From Oscillospiraceae bacterium (GTDB lineage Bacteria; Bacillota; Clostridia; Oscillospirales; SIG627): a stretch of 64,000 nucleotides of DNA. Where the stretch lies: the NCBI GenBank assembly GCA_015065085.1, contig SVQW01000001.1, positions 478,258 to 542,257 on the forward strand. The letters run 5' to 3'. Positions 16,142-25,013 of this stretch are shown piece by piece. The notes under the pieces were generated by a model. That model made no database searches, was not told the origin of the DNA, and saw only the letters and a program-made list of their open reading frames with translations. Each line of letters begins with the position of its first letter. Positions within the stretch are counted from its first letter, which is position 1. A program made the position numbers and the translations under genes.

Positions 16142-17245
16142 ATGAAACTTGGTATAGTAGGACTCCCTAATGTGGGAAAAAGTACTCTTTTTAATGCGAT
16201 AACAGGTGCAGGTGCTGAAAGCGCCAACTACCCTTTTTGCACTATTGACCCCAATGTTGGTGTTGTGTGTGTTCCTGACGAAAGACTTGATAAGTTAGCT
16301 GAAATGTATTCTCCCGAGAAAATCACTCCGGCTATTATTGAATTTGTGGATATTGCAGGGCTTGTAAAAGGCGCTTCTCAGGGTGAAGGCCTGGGAAACA
16401 AGTTTCTTTCTCACATCCGCGAGGTTGACGCAATTGTTCATGTTGTCAGATGCTTTGAAAACAGCAATATAATTCATGTCGACGGCTCAATCGACGCAAA
16501 GCGTGACTTAGACGTAATCAACATGGAGCTTATACTGTCTGATATTGAAATTGTAGACAGACGTATTGACAAGGACCGCAAGGTTCTTAAGGGTGACAAA
16601 ACGATAGAGCCCGAGCTTAAATTACTCGAACGCGTTAAGGAAGTGCTCGATAGCGGTGTTTCTGCGCGTACAATCGAGTTGACTGCAGACGAAAAGGAAA
16701 TTCTTGACACCGTTCCTTTGCTCAGCCGCAAACCTGTTATTTACGCCGCAAACATTAACGAAGATGAAATTGCGGACATTGATGACCTTGAGAACAAAAA
16801 TCCCTACTACGCCGCAGTTGTTGCACATGCACGTGAGGAAGGCTCGGGTGTTATTCCGATTTGCGCAGGAATTGAGGCTGAGTTGGCAGAGCTTGATGAT
16901 GATGAAAAAGAAATGTTCCTCGCCGACCTGGGACTTAAGGAATCCGGTCTCAACAAGCTTATTAAAGCAAGTTATTCGCTTCTTGGTCTCATCAGCTTTT
17001 TGACGGCGGGTCAGCCTGAAGTTCGTGCATGGACAATTACAAACGGCACAAAAGCTCCACAGGCAGCAGGTAAAATACACTCGGATATTGAACGTGGTTT
17101 TATTCGTGCCGAAGTTATTTCATATAACGACCTCATGAGCTGTGGCGGAATGACCGCGGCAAAGGAAAAAGGTCTTGTACGCAGTGAAGGAAAAGAATAC
17201 GTGATGAAAGACGGAGATGTGGTCCTCTTCCGTTTCAATGTTTAA
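16142..17245 (+). CDS. ychF: Redox-regulated ATPase/GTPase YchF
   Basis: 367 residues; starts at ATG 16142, nine bases after AGGAG (an ATG three codons earlier overlaps the RBS). It has the family signature MKLGIVGLPNVGKSTLFNA, G3 DIAGLVKGA, an NxxE-type specificity loop (ANINEDE) instead of NKxD, a coiled-coil insert (about 120-200) and a C-terminal TGS domain (GTKAPQAAGKIHSD). YchF/OLA1 proteins hydrolyse ATP in preference to GTP, associate with ribosomes and act in stress responses. Full length for the family. It shares a bidirectional terminator with the glycosidase-like gene. Confidence 0.95.
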   Translation: MKLGIVGLPNVGKSTLFNAITGAGAESANYPFCTIDPNVGVVCVPDERLDKLAEMYSPEKITPAIIEFVDIAGLVKGASQGEGLGNKFLSHIREVDAIVHVVRCFENSNIIHVDGSIDAKRDLDVINMELILSDIEIVDRRIDKDRKVLKGDKTIEPELKLLERVKEVLDSGVSARTIELTADEKEILDTVPLLSRKPVIYAANINEDEIADIDDLENKNPYYAAVVAHAREEGSGVIPICAGIEAELAELDDDEKEMFLADLGLKESGLNKLIKASYSLLGLISFLTAGQPEVRAWTITNGTKAPQAAGKIHSDIERGFIRAEVISYNDLMSCGGMTAAKEKGLVRSEGKEYVMKDGDVVLFRFNV

Positions 17246-17253
17246 TTCGTGAT

Positions 17254-17296
17254 AAAACAAATACCTCACCGAAAACGGTGAGGTATTTGTTTTGTT
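17254..17296. terminator. Bidirectional terminator between ychF and the glycosidase-like gene
   Basis: A perfect 18-bp stem (AAAACAAATACCTCACCG with its complement) around an AAAA loop. T-runs occur on both strands, eight bases after the ychF stop and just after the stop of the convergent gene. Confidence 0.85.
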
Positions 17297-17303
17297 AAGA
17301 TAA

Positions 17304-19310
17304 TTATTTGTGAGCTTCGATGATGATATAATCAAAGCCCTTAAGCGACACTTCAAACGTACCGTCTGAGCTAAGTTTTTCGTCGGTCATTGCATTGGTT
17401 ACGTTTTTATATTCACTTTCCAATTTGAAGGATGCATCAAAAGCTTTTTCGAACGATGCGCATATTGCCAAAAGCTTATCATCAAATTGGAAAACGCTCA
17501 CCTTGACGTTAGGGTTACTGCACTTAATGGCAGGCTTTATATCACTGTAATATGATATAAACTGCGCTTTTTCAACATCAAATCGATCGTAGATCTTCCA
17601 TATTTTCGACATGATTTCAAGCGGTTCACCGGCGTCATTAGATTTAGGAATGATTCCGAAAGGCAGGCAGGTAGCAAGAGCCATATTGAAATCCCATACA
17701 GGCGGATTAAGATAGCAAAGCATGTAAACGGGAATACCCATATTTCTGCCGGTGTAAAGACCCCTGAAATAATCATCCGGCAACTTTTCAAGCTTACCAT
17801 TCATAAATGCCGATTGGAATGCCTCACCATCCCAAAGAGAGGTGGCAAACGAAAGTGCGGGAAGATTAAACACCGAGCCTGCGTGACAGTTAATGATACC
17901 GCCTCGTTTTTCTACAATAATTTCGTACAATTTCTTCATGGTTTTGCGCGTTCCCCAAACAGGGTACGTATAGTGCAATTTACCGTCGGGTGTGCGGAAA
18001 CCGCAACCATGTTTAGTGTTGAGACAAACGCGCTGATAAGGCGTTCCGTCAAGATAAACACCGTCAAAGTGAAATTCATCTATGAGTTTTTCCAGATTTT
18101 CCGTAAAATACTCTGACCAATCGGAATTCTGGCAAACCTGTATATCTCTCTGCGGAGGTCTGCGATTCCAATACCACCGATTGTTTGACTCGGTTGACAA
18201 CGCTATCGTTTCGTGGTATTTCTCATGAAAATACGGTGCCAGCGTTGACATTTCGTATCCAAAATACGGAACAACTTTCATTCCTCTACGGTGTGCTTCA
18301 TCGACTATGTAACGGATTCTGCGTGCGGTACGTGTCGTGAGCCTTGGAGAATTTTGCATATCATTCCACTTTTCATGGAGATAAAGTACATTAACTCCCA
18401 GTCTTTCAAGGCGGTCAAACGTGATTTCATCCGTGTCGCCAAAAGGCTTGGAAAGGAATTCTTCATAGTCATCGGGGATTTTTTTGAAGCAATCGATGTG
18501 AACAGCTTTTTCCTTGAAAATATTTTTAGGCATTGGTTTTATCGGTGTCGCCATCATGCCGAAACGGAATGTTATGGGGAACAGATTTATACCCTGTGCC
18601 TGTGTATGCTCCTTCCAGAAATGAGGTTCTTCATCAAAAAGCCTTATGCGAAGTAAGACATGATCTTCTTTTTTAAGGATTTCCATGCAGTCCTTATTAT
18701 CAAACGGTTCAAAGTTCACCTGGCTGTCGAAGCAGATAAAAAAGCCGAGATTATCATTGGAAAGGAATATCTGTTCTCTGAACGGCAATGATAGATCCTT
18801 GGTGAGAAGTCCCGCTCGTTCAAAGGCTTCCATGCCCTCGTCATTGCCCCAGACATGATTTTGGAAGTATGTTGCACACTCAGTCTTAATAGGTATTTCC
18901 AACCACAAGCGCGTAAGTCGGTAATCGTAAGGACCCATTGTCTCTACATTGATAAGATTTCCGCGAGGCGCAATTTTCACAGTGGTATCAATGCAACCGT
19001 CATATTCAATGTGCATAGCCGTGTTAATGATAAAACGGCTTGTTTGAGATGTGGAACAAATTTCAGCAAAGGATTCGTCGGAGTCATCCATTACAAAGTT
19101 CATCCAATCTTTCCATTCACAGTCAATGCCGTCCTCTGTTCCAACGAAGCGAACAGGACCTGCAAGAATCTCTTGATTCTGTGAGATTACAGATTGCAAA
19201 AACGAATAATTGCCCGAAGCATATTCCCTTCCCCATACACCGGCTTTTATTGAATTGCCATCTTCATTTACCGTTACGGGGGTCCATGGTGCCATAACTT
19301 TTTCTTTCAT
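17304..19310 (-). CDS. Glycoside-hydrolase-like TIM-barrel protein (DUF6067-like)
   Basis: 668 residues from the ATG at 19310 (GGGAGG seven bases upstream; in-frame sequence further up lacks an RBS). The first ~280 residues are beta-rich. The central part is a TIM barrel with VNVLYLHEKWND, GMKVVPYFGYE and FHFDGVYLDGTPYQR; the last contains an acidic residue at the end of a strand as in retaining glycosidases. There is a small C-terminal beta domain. I associate this arrangement with DUF6067/GH-like proteins of gut bacteria, but the assignment is by memory. No signal peptide, so it probably acts on imported oligosaccharides. The AraC-type gene divergent from it is a likely regulator. Confidence 0.6.
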   Translation of the reverse strand: MKEKVMAPWTPVTVNEDGNSIKAGVWGREYASGNYSFLQSVISQNQEILAGPVRFVGTEDGIDCEWKDWMNFVMDDSDESFAEICSTSQTSRFIINTAMHIEYDGCIDTTVKIAPRGNLINVETMGPYDYRLTRLWLEIPIKTECATYFQNHVWGNDEGMEAFERAGLLTKDLSLPFREQIFLSNDNLGFFICFDSQVNFEPFDNKDCMEILKKEDHVLLRIRLFDEEPHFWKEHTQAQGINLFPITFRFGMMATPIKPMPKNIFKEKAVHIDCFKKIPDDYEEFLSKPFGDTDEITFDRLERLGVNVLYLHEKWNDMQNSPRLTTRTARRIRYIVDEAHRRGMKVVPYFGYEMSTLAPYFHEKYHETIALSTESNNRWYWNRRPPQRDIQVCQNSDWSEYFTENLEKLIDEFHFDGVYLDGTPYQRVCLNTKHGCGFRTPDGKLHYTYPVWGTRKTMKKLYEIIVEKRGGIINCHAGSVFNLPALSFATSLWDGEAFQSAFMNGKLEKLPDDYFRGLYTGRNMGIPVYMLCYLNPPVWDFNMALATCLPFGIIPKSNDAGEPLEIMSKIWKIYDRFDVEKAQFISYYSDIKPAIKCSNPNVKVSVFQFDDKLLAICASFEKAFDASFKLESEYKNVTNAMTDEKLSSDGTFEVSLKGFDYIIIEAHK

Positions 19311-19450
19311 TTGAGTTCCTCCCTGATTTAACCGCTTATTACAAAAATATATAATATTTAACATCCCGTTTTTACACATTAATAATACAGCATATTTGCT
19401 TCTTAAGCAATATATACAACGACATTTTTTTGTATAAAACGATTTTTATA

Positions 19451-19479
19451 TTGAAAAATAATACACTTTGTGATATAAT
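19451..19479 (+). promoter_or_regulatory. Promoter of the second AraC-type gene
   Basis: TTGAAA (19451-19456), a 17-base spacer and TATAAT (19474-19479). The start codon is at 19496, so the predicted leader is only about 10 bases. Confidence 0.65.
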
Positions 19480-19495
19480 TCCTTCGGGTGATTAA

Positions 19496-20278
19496 ATGGA
19501 TAATGCTATTGATTTTTATATTAATAACATCCTGACTATTATACGTAAAAGCGGTGGCAGTGAAGGATTTGTATTTGATTGTCCTCGACGTGAAGCCGAT
19601 GGGTTTGTATATTTCACCAAAGGAAATGGTACATTCACGGATGAAAGCGGTCACGCGTACAGTGTCGGTGATTCGACGCTTGTTCTATTAAAAATTGGTG
19701 ACAAATACAGATTTGACATCGTTGGTGAGTACAGCTATATAACAAGTGCATTTAGTTTTATGGCAAAAGACAATGATACATTCGCTCCCCTGCCTAAAGT
19801 TATTACCTGTTCCAAATCTCAGGAATACGAAATTGAGGAAATACTTGACCATTGGCAATCCAGAAATCTCGACAGCTACATGCGTTGCAAGCTGTGCATA
19901 CTTAATTTTTATCTGGATTTAATGAGTAGCATCCAAAACACGCAAAACACATGTGATGAAATTGTTTCTAAGGCAGTAAAGTTTATACGCGAAAACTTCA
20001 AAACCAATTTTTCCGGAAAAGAACTTGCATCTTACTGCGGTGTATCCCAATCAAATCTTCGCATGAGGTTTCGTTCACAGATTGGTACGAATATTACCGG
20101 TTATCGTGATTCATTAAGAATTACGGTTGCAAAAGAAATGCTTTCCAGTCATTTATTTTCAATAAAAGAGACGGCATATGAGCTTGGTTACTGCGATGTA
20201 TATCATTTTTCAAAGGTGTTCACTGCCGTTGTCGGAACAACACCTGCAAAATTTTCCAAAATCAAACAGAAAAGCTGA
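19496..20278 (+). CDS. AraC-family transcriptional regulator
   Basis: 260 residues. The N-terminal sensor domain (about 1-110, cupin-like: VYFTKGNGTF, YSVGDSTLVLLKIGDKY) is followed by a linker. The AraC DNA-binding domain is at about 165-258 with two HTH motifs (SGKELASYCGVSQSNLRMRF and IKETAYELGYCDVYHFSKVF). The very short leader and weak RBS suggest low or unusual translation initiation. It is divergent from the glycosidase-like gene and probably its regulator (inference from arrangement). Confidence 0.85.
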   Translation: MDNAIDFYINNILTIIRKSGGSEGFVFDCPRREADGFVYFTKGNGTFTDESGHAYSVGDSTLVLLKIGDKYRFDIVGEYSYITSAFSFMAKDNDTFAPLPKVITCSKSQEYEIEEILDHWQSRNLDSYMRCKLCILNFYLDLMSSIQNTQNTCDEIVSKAVKFIRENFKTNFSGKELASYCGVSQSNLRMRFRSQIGTNITGYRDSLRITVAKEMLSSHLFSIKETAYELGYCDVYHFSKVFTAVVGTTPAKFSKIKQKS

Positions 20279-20308
20279 ATTGTCATTACAGACAATTCAG
20301 CTTTTTTT
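20272..20308. terminator. Bidirectional terminator between AraC gene and ilvN
   Basis: A 13-bp stem AAGCTGAATTGTC/GACAATTCAGCTT followed by TTTTTTT on the plus strand. It overlaps the AraC stop codon and the ilvN stop region. Confidence 0.8.
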
Positions 20309-20807
20309 AATCAGCCTCAGAAATGGTTTTGCTACCGCGTTCCAGTGAGACAACTCCTGTGCGACATATTTCCAGAATAGTAAATTCTCTCATGAGTGCA
20401 ATAAAAGCATCAATTCGCTTGCTATTGCCGGTTATGCGCATCACCATAGAATCCAACGTGTAATCAACGGTTTCTGCCTTGAACGCTTCAGCCGCCGCAC
20501 GTATGTCTTCACGTGTGGAAGCCTCATTTTTCACTTTAATGAGCATCAGCTCACAGTTAACGCTGTTTTCGTTCTCAAGTTCCTTGACTTTAAGCACATC
20601 CGGAAGCTTGCAGAGCTGATTTATAATCTGATTATTTAACTCTTCTTCACCGTTATATGTAACCGTGATACGCGAATACTCATCCGATTCGGTTTCACTT
20701 ACGGTAAGAGAGTTAATGTTAAACTGTCTTCTGCGGAACATGCTGGTCACACGGTTAAGAACACCTGCCTGGTTTTTTACCAAAACAGCTATTGTGTATT
20801 TAGGCAT
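20307..20807 (-). CDS. ilvN: Acetolactate synthase, regulatory (small) subunit
   Basis: 166 residues from ATG 20807, one base after the ilvB stop, with GGTGA five bases upstream; upstream TTG/GTG codons overlap ilvB and are less likely. It begins with an ACT domain (YTIAVLVKNQAGVLNRVTSMF ... NINSLTV), followed by the small-subunit C-terminal domain. It binds the IlvB catalytic subunit, raises activity and confers valine feedback inhibition in known homologues. Function: first step of branched-chain amino acid synthesis. Confidence 0.93.
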   Translation of the reverse strand: MPKYTIAVLVKNQAGVLNRVTSMFRRRQFNINSLTVSETESDEYSRITVTYNGEEELNNQIINQLCKLPDVLKVKELENENSVNCELMLIKVKNEASTREDIRAAAEAFKAETVDYTLDSMVMRITGNSKRIDAFIALMREFTILEICRTGVVSLERGSKTISEAD

Positions 20808-20808
20808 A

Positions 20809-22470
20809 TTATTCACCAACCTTTACTATGATTTCTTCCGCCGTGCCGCCGGGCGGCATCATTGGAAGAACCAGTTCGTCTTTATCAATTCTGCAGTCTA
20901 TCAAAAACGGGCAGTCGGAAGCAAACGCTTTTTCATATGCGCGACCTAATTCGTCAGGACTGTTCACACAAACAGCATCTGCGCCGAAAGCCTTCATGAT
21001 TGCAATAAAATCTGTTTTTCGGTCAAGAACAGTAGCAGAGTAGTGTTTATCGTAAAAAAATGTCTGCCACTGCCGCACCATTCCAAGAACACCATTGTTC
21101 AGCATGAGTATAACAACCGGTATCTTGTTTGAAACCGCAGTTGCAATTTCATTGAGCGACATACCAAAGCTTCCATCTCCCGTAATCAGAACTGTCCTCT
21201 TACCTGTTCCGAAATATGCACCAATTGCCGCACCGATGCCAAAGCCCATAGTTCCCAGACCCCCGCTGGTAACAAATCTTCTGGTTTTTGAAAATTTCAC
21301 TATCTGTGCTGCCCACATCTGATGCTGACCCACGTCGGTTACAACAGGAGTGTCTGCGTCAAGATATTTATTTAAAGCACTAAGAGCAATGTGAGGTGTA
21401 AGAAAATTGCGGTTATCCGCACAAGAGTTTTCATATTCTTTGAATTTTGACACCTGCATCATCCATTCAGTGCGCTTTTTCTTCTTAAGAGCAGATATGA
21501 ATTTTTCAAGTGTAAGTTTAACATCGCCCTTTAATTCAAATGCAGGAAAAACATTTTTAGAAAACTCGGCACTGTCGACATCAATATGTATTATTTTTGC
21601 AGACGGAGCAAATTTGGATGCATCACCTGTGGCACGATCACTGAAACGCACACCCAGTGCAAGTATACAATCTGCGCTTGCCATAGCCGCCGAAGAAGCA
21701 TATCTGCCGTGCATACCCTGCATACCAAGAAAACGGGGATGATCGGACGGAACACCCGAAATACCCATCAAAGAGCACCCTATCGGTGCATCAATCAAAT
21801 CAGCAAGCCGAATTATCTCATTTTCTGCACCCGAAATTATTGCACCGCCGCCAAAGTATATAAAAGGACGTTTGGCAGATCTCAGACACTTAACGGCGTC
21901 CGAAATATCCTCACAACCATACTTCTCCTGTTGACTAACGGCTGATTTCGATTCATACTCGCATTCTGCTGTTTGTACATCTTTAGGTACATCAATAAGA
22001 ACAGGGCCAGGTCTGCCGGAGTTTGCAATGAAAAAGGCTTCGCGGATAGTATCTGCCAATTTATCAACAGAGTCAACAACGTAGTTATGCTTTGTAATGG
22101 GAAGAGTAATACCCGTGATATCTATTTCCTGGAATCCGTCGGTGCCGAGCTGATAAGTAGGAACATTCCCGCAAATTGCCACGAGTGGTACAGAATCAAG
22201 ATGAGCGGTTGCGATTCCCGTAACAAGATTTGTAGCACCCGGACCCGAGGTGGAAATAACAACACCCACCTTACCCGTAGTGCGTGAGTATCCGTCTGCG
22301 GCATGCGCCGCACCTTGCTCATGTGCCGTGAGAATATGCTTTATTTCGTTCTGATATTTATACAGCGAGTCATATACATCTATTATCTGACCGCCGGGAT
22401 ATCCAAAAACGGTGTCAACACCCTGCTCAATAAGCGTTCTGACAATTATATCAGCTCCTGACAGCACCAT
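20809..22470 (-). CDS. ilvB: Acetolactate synthase, catalytic (large) subunit
   Basis: 553 residues, typical for the family. It converts two pyruvates to 2-acetolactate, or pyruvate plus 2-oxobutyrate to acetohydroxybutyrate. ThDP-family features are clear: the catalytic glutamate region TAHEQGAAHAADGY, FGYPGGQI near the N-terminus, a central Rossmann-like domain, and the ThDP/Mg motif GDGSFGMSLNEIATA ... LNNGVLGMV. ilvN follows at once, so the two are translationally linked. No T-box leader is visible in the ~100 bases upstream. The other ilv genes are not in this window. Confidence 0.95.
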   Translation of the reverse strand: MVLSGADIIVRTLIEQGVDTVFGYPGGQIIDVYDSLYKYQNEIKHILTAHEQGAAHAADGYSRTTGKVGVVISTSGPGATNLVTGIATAHLDSVPLVAICGNVPTYQLGTDGFQEIDITGITLPITKHNYVVDSVDKLADTIREAFFIANSGRPGPVLIDVPKDVQTAECEYESKSAVSQQEKYGCEDISDAVKCLRSAKRPFIYFGGGAIISGAENEIIRLADLIDAPIGCSLMGISGVPSDHPRFLGMQGMHGRYASSAAMASADCILALGVRFSDRATGDASKFAPSAKIIHIDVDSAEFSKNVFPAFELKGDVKLTLEKFISALKKKKRTEWMMQVSKFKEYENSCADNRNFLTPHIALSALNKYLDADTPVVTDVGQHQMWAAQIVKFSKTRRFVTSGGLGTMGFGIGAAIGAYFGTGKRTVLITGDGSFGMSLNEIATAVSNKIPVVILMLNNGVLGMVRQWQTFFYDKHYSATVLDRKTDFIAIMKAFGADAVCVNSPDELGRAYEKAFASDCPFLIDCRIDKDELVLPMMPPGGTAEEIIVKVGE

Positions 22471-22573
22471 TGCGCTTCTCCTTTACATAGTTTTATAAAC
22501 TTCAAAAATACCACAATTTTCAATAGTATATCACAACTAAATTAAATATTTTGTAACAAATTATGTATAAATA

Positions 22574-22602
22574 TTGACTTATCTTTTTTCACATGTTATA
22601 AT
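22574..22602 (+). promoter_or_regulatory. Promoter of the membrane-anchored hypothetical gene
   Basis: TTGACT (22574-22579), a 17-base spacer and TATAAT (22597-22602). The RBS GAGGAGA follows and the ATG is at 22639. Confidence 0.7.
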
Positions 22603-22638
22603 GAACACGTTAAAATTAATAAAATTCGAGGAGATATT

Positions 22639-23682
22639 ATGAAAAAGTACATTCCGATAGCACTTCTTGTTCTAACCTGCTTATTTAGTATAATCTCACT
22701 GTTTCACGTTAGTGAATTGAATGATGAAGTGAAAAATCTTAAAACAGCATATAACAATTCTATCAATGACATTTCGAGATCAATAAATAATATACATTCC
22801 TCAATTGACAATAAACTCGAACAGCAAGCAAATCTTCTTTCATCTACGGAAAGTGAGTATATCAAGCCCGACATTCCCAACAAAACCGTGGTTCTTCGTT
22901 ATTCTGTACTTCCCAAGCAGTTCGCCCCCGATACAACCGCCGTGTGTGTTATTTGTAACGATACACCTTACCCTATGACATACGAAAATGGTAAGTATAT
23001 TGCCGATATTACATTGCCCTTGTTTGAAGAATCACAAATCACAGCCGTACAGCTTGACGACAACGGCACTATACGTACACAATCCGTGAGAGATTACTAC
23101 TCTCCAAAATATGATTTCATTCCCAGCGTCTATGCTCATTATATCGGCAACAGCAGAGGCGTGTACGCAAATGAAGTGTATCAGAAAAAATATAACGGTG
23201 ACATTGAAATCCGACTTGAATCCAAAGGCAGAGAGGTTAAAGCTGAAAAAATCATGCTTCTCGAGTACATCAACGGCGAGCTCATAGCAACAACAGAAAT
23301 CCCCGAAAATCACAAGCGTACTCTTTCAACTTCGGGTAGTACCATTCACGCAACGCAAGAAGCTGCTGTGCCTGTCGACGGTTATAAAGCAACTGACCCG
23401 TATTACTATTTTTATGATAAAACTGCAGCAATACCTTACGATAGTATTTACGAATTGTACGTTGAAGTCGTAGACACATACGGTCTGCGTCACCGCGTTC
23501 TTGTTGATATTGAGAAAATTGACAAAAATGGCAGAAATGTTGATTTAATAATGTACCACGGCATGGAAGGAACGATTTATGACATGCAGGGAAATTTGCT
23601 CTGTGCTCCCGGTGTTAGCGTCACCATAGGCGGCAGCGATTACGAAGTAAGACAGAAAATTGAAACAGCAAGCGGAAAATAA
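22639..23682 (+). CDS. Membrane-anchored protein with coiled coil, function unknown
   Basis: 347 residues. A single N-terminal hydrophobic helix (about 4-24) acts as signal anchor or signal peptide. It is followed by a heptad-rich stretch to about residue 70 (LNDEVKNLKTAYNNSINDI...), then a beta-rich extracytoplasmic region with no family I recognise. It is monocistronic, with a promoter and a strong hairpin terminator, between ilvB (divergent) and the rhamnose operon (convergent). No cysteine pairs or catalytic motifs stand out. Confidence 0.7.
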   Translation: MKKYIPIALLVLTCLFSIISLFHVSELNDEVKNLKTAYNNSINDISRSINNIHSSIDNKLEQQANLLSSTESEYIKPDIPNKTVVLRYSVLPKQFAPDTTAVCVICNDTPYPMTYENGKYIADITLPLFEESQITAVQLDDNGTIRTQSVRDYYSPKYDFIPSVYAHYIGNSRGVYANEVYQKKYNGDIEIRLESKGREVKAEKIMLLEYINGELIATTEIPENHKRTLSTSGSTIHATQEAAVPVDGYKATDPYYYFYDKTAAIPYDSIYELYVEVVDTYGLRHRVLVDIEKIDKNGRNVDLIMYHGMEGTIYDMQGNLLCAPGVSVTIGGSDYEVRQKIETASGK

Positions 23683-23697
23683 GCGATTAACAGTATA

Positions 23698-23731
23698 TAA
23701 AAATCGGTCAGGTTAAACCTGACCGATTTTT
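23698..23731. terminator. Bidirectional terminator between hypothetical gene and rhaA
   Basis: Stem AAAATCGGTCAGGT/ACCTGACCGATTTT with a TAA loop and a T-run on the plus strand. The A-rich flank gives T's on the minus strand. Confidence 0.8.
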
Positions 23732-23741
23732 GTATGTGTAA

Positions 23742-24992
23742 TTATCTCTTGGAAAGTACTTCTTTTTCGTACTTTTCGATTTCGTCAAACCATGATGCAT
23801 CAGCCTTAACGCCGCAGTTTTCACAATACTGTGCCCAGATATCGCCGAAAGGCATCATCTTGAGTTCTTCCTGAAGAACCATCAGTTTTGTAAATTCGCC
23901 CTTCTCCTGAAGTTCCTTAAGCATCGCATGAGGTGTGCAAAGCGCCATGAGAAGCGCCTTCTGCCAACTTCTGAAACCTACAACCCATGCGGATACACGG
24001 TTTATGCTTGCATCAAAATAGTCAAGCGCCATGTAAACACGGTTGAGAGCATCACAACGAACGATTTCCTTAGCCATTTCCTTGGTTTCGTCATCAAGGA
24101 GCAGTACATGGTCGGAATCCCAACGGATACCACGGGTAATATGTAAAGCAACCTCAGGGAAGTAGCAAAGAAGTGCAGGAATCTTATCGGAAACAACCTC
24201 GGTAGGATGATAATGACCGTTATCCATGAGAGGCAGACAGCCCTCGTGGGTAGCAGCAAAAGTAAGAGTGAATTCAGCAGAACCTACGGTATAGGACTCA
24301 ACACCGATGCCGAACACCTTGGACTCTACGCAAATCTTAACCTTAGCGGGATCAAAAGGCTCGGACATAATTTCCTCGATGGACTTCTTGTACTGCATAC
24401 GAGGACCCATGCGGTCAGCGGGAACATCCTTAAGACCGTCGCCGATCCAGATGTTCATAACACAAGGGATACCGGTTTCTTCAGCAAAATACTGAGAAAT
24501 ACGAACGCACGCCTTACCGTGTTCAACCCAGAATTTTCTGATTTCTTCATTGGAGCTTGCAAGTGTAAGACCATCAGCCTTGGGATGAGAGAAGAAAGTG
24601 GGGTTGAAGTCGATACCCATGTTGTTCGCCTTTGCAAACTCTACCCATTTAGCAAAGTGCTTGGGTTCAAGCTTGTCACGGTCGGTATAACCGCCTTCTT
24701 CAAAAATAGCGTAGCAAGCATGAACATTAAGCTTCTTCTTGCCGGGGCAAAGAGACATTGCCTTAGCCATGTCAGCCATAAGCTGCTCGGGAGTTCTTGC
24801 TTTACCGGGATAGTTACCGGTTGTCTGGATTCCACCGCTGAGAGGACCGTCATGGTCAAAACCAATAACGTCATCGCCCTGCCAGCAGTGCAGAGATACA
24901 GGAATTTCAGAAAGCTGTTTGAAAGCCTTCTCGACATCTATGCCATATGCGGCATATTTCGCTTTAGCGAGTTCAAAAGCCTGGTTGCTCAT
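23742..24992 (-). CDS. rhaA: L-rhamnose isomerase
   Basis: 416 residues. It isomerises L-rhamnose to L-rhamnulose in a Mn-dependent TIM barrel. Family landmarks are PVSLHCWQGDDVIGF near the N-terminus, GGIQTTGNYPGKARTPEQL, NPTFFSHPKADGLTLA (metal and substrate ligands), NIWIGDGLKDVPADR and LMDNGHYHPTEVV. It is the last gene of a rhamnose operon, 21 bases after rhaB, and ends at a strong bidirectional hairpin. No signal peptide; cytosolic. Confidence 0.95.
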   Translation of the reverse strand: MSNQAFELAKAKYAAYGIDVEKAFKQLSEIPVSLHCWQGDDVIGFDHDGPLSGGIQTTGNYPGKARTPEQLMADMAKAMSLCPGKKKLNVHACYAIFEEGGYTDRDKLEPKHFAKWVEFAKANNMGIDFNPTFFSHPKADGLTLASSNEEIRKFWVEHGKACVRISQYFAEETGIPCVMNIWIGDGLKDVPADRMGPRMQYKKSIEEIMSEPFDPAKVKICVESKVFGIGVESYTVGSAEFTLTFAATHEGCLPLMDNGHYHPTEVVSDKIPALLCYFPEVALHITRGIRWDSDHVLLLDDETKEMAKEIVRCDALNRVYMALDYFDASINRVSAWVVGFRSWQKALLMALCTPHAMLKELQEKGEFTKLMVLQEELKMMPFGDIWAQYCENCGVKADASWFDEIEKYEKEVLSKR

Positions 24993-25013
24993 TGTTTTGT
25001 TTCTCCTTTAATT

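Noticed and set aside
22471..22638. T-box or other leader upstream of ilvB
   Set aside because: The 168-base divergent region is too short and has no T-box sequence or terminator-like hairpin on the ilvB strand.
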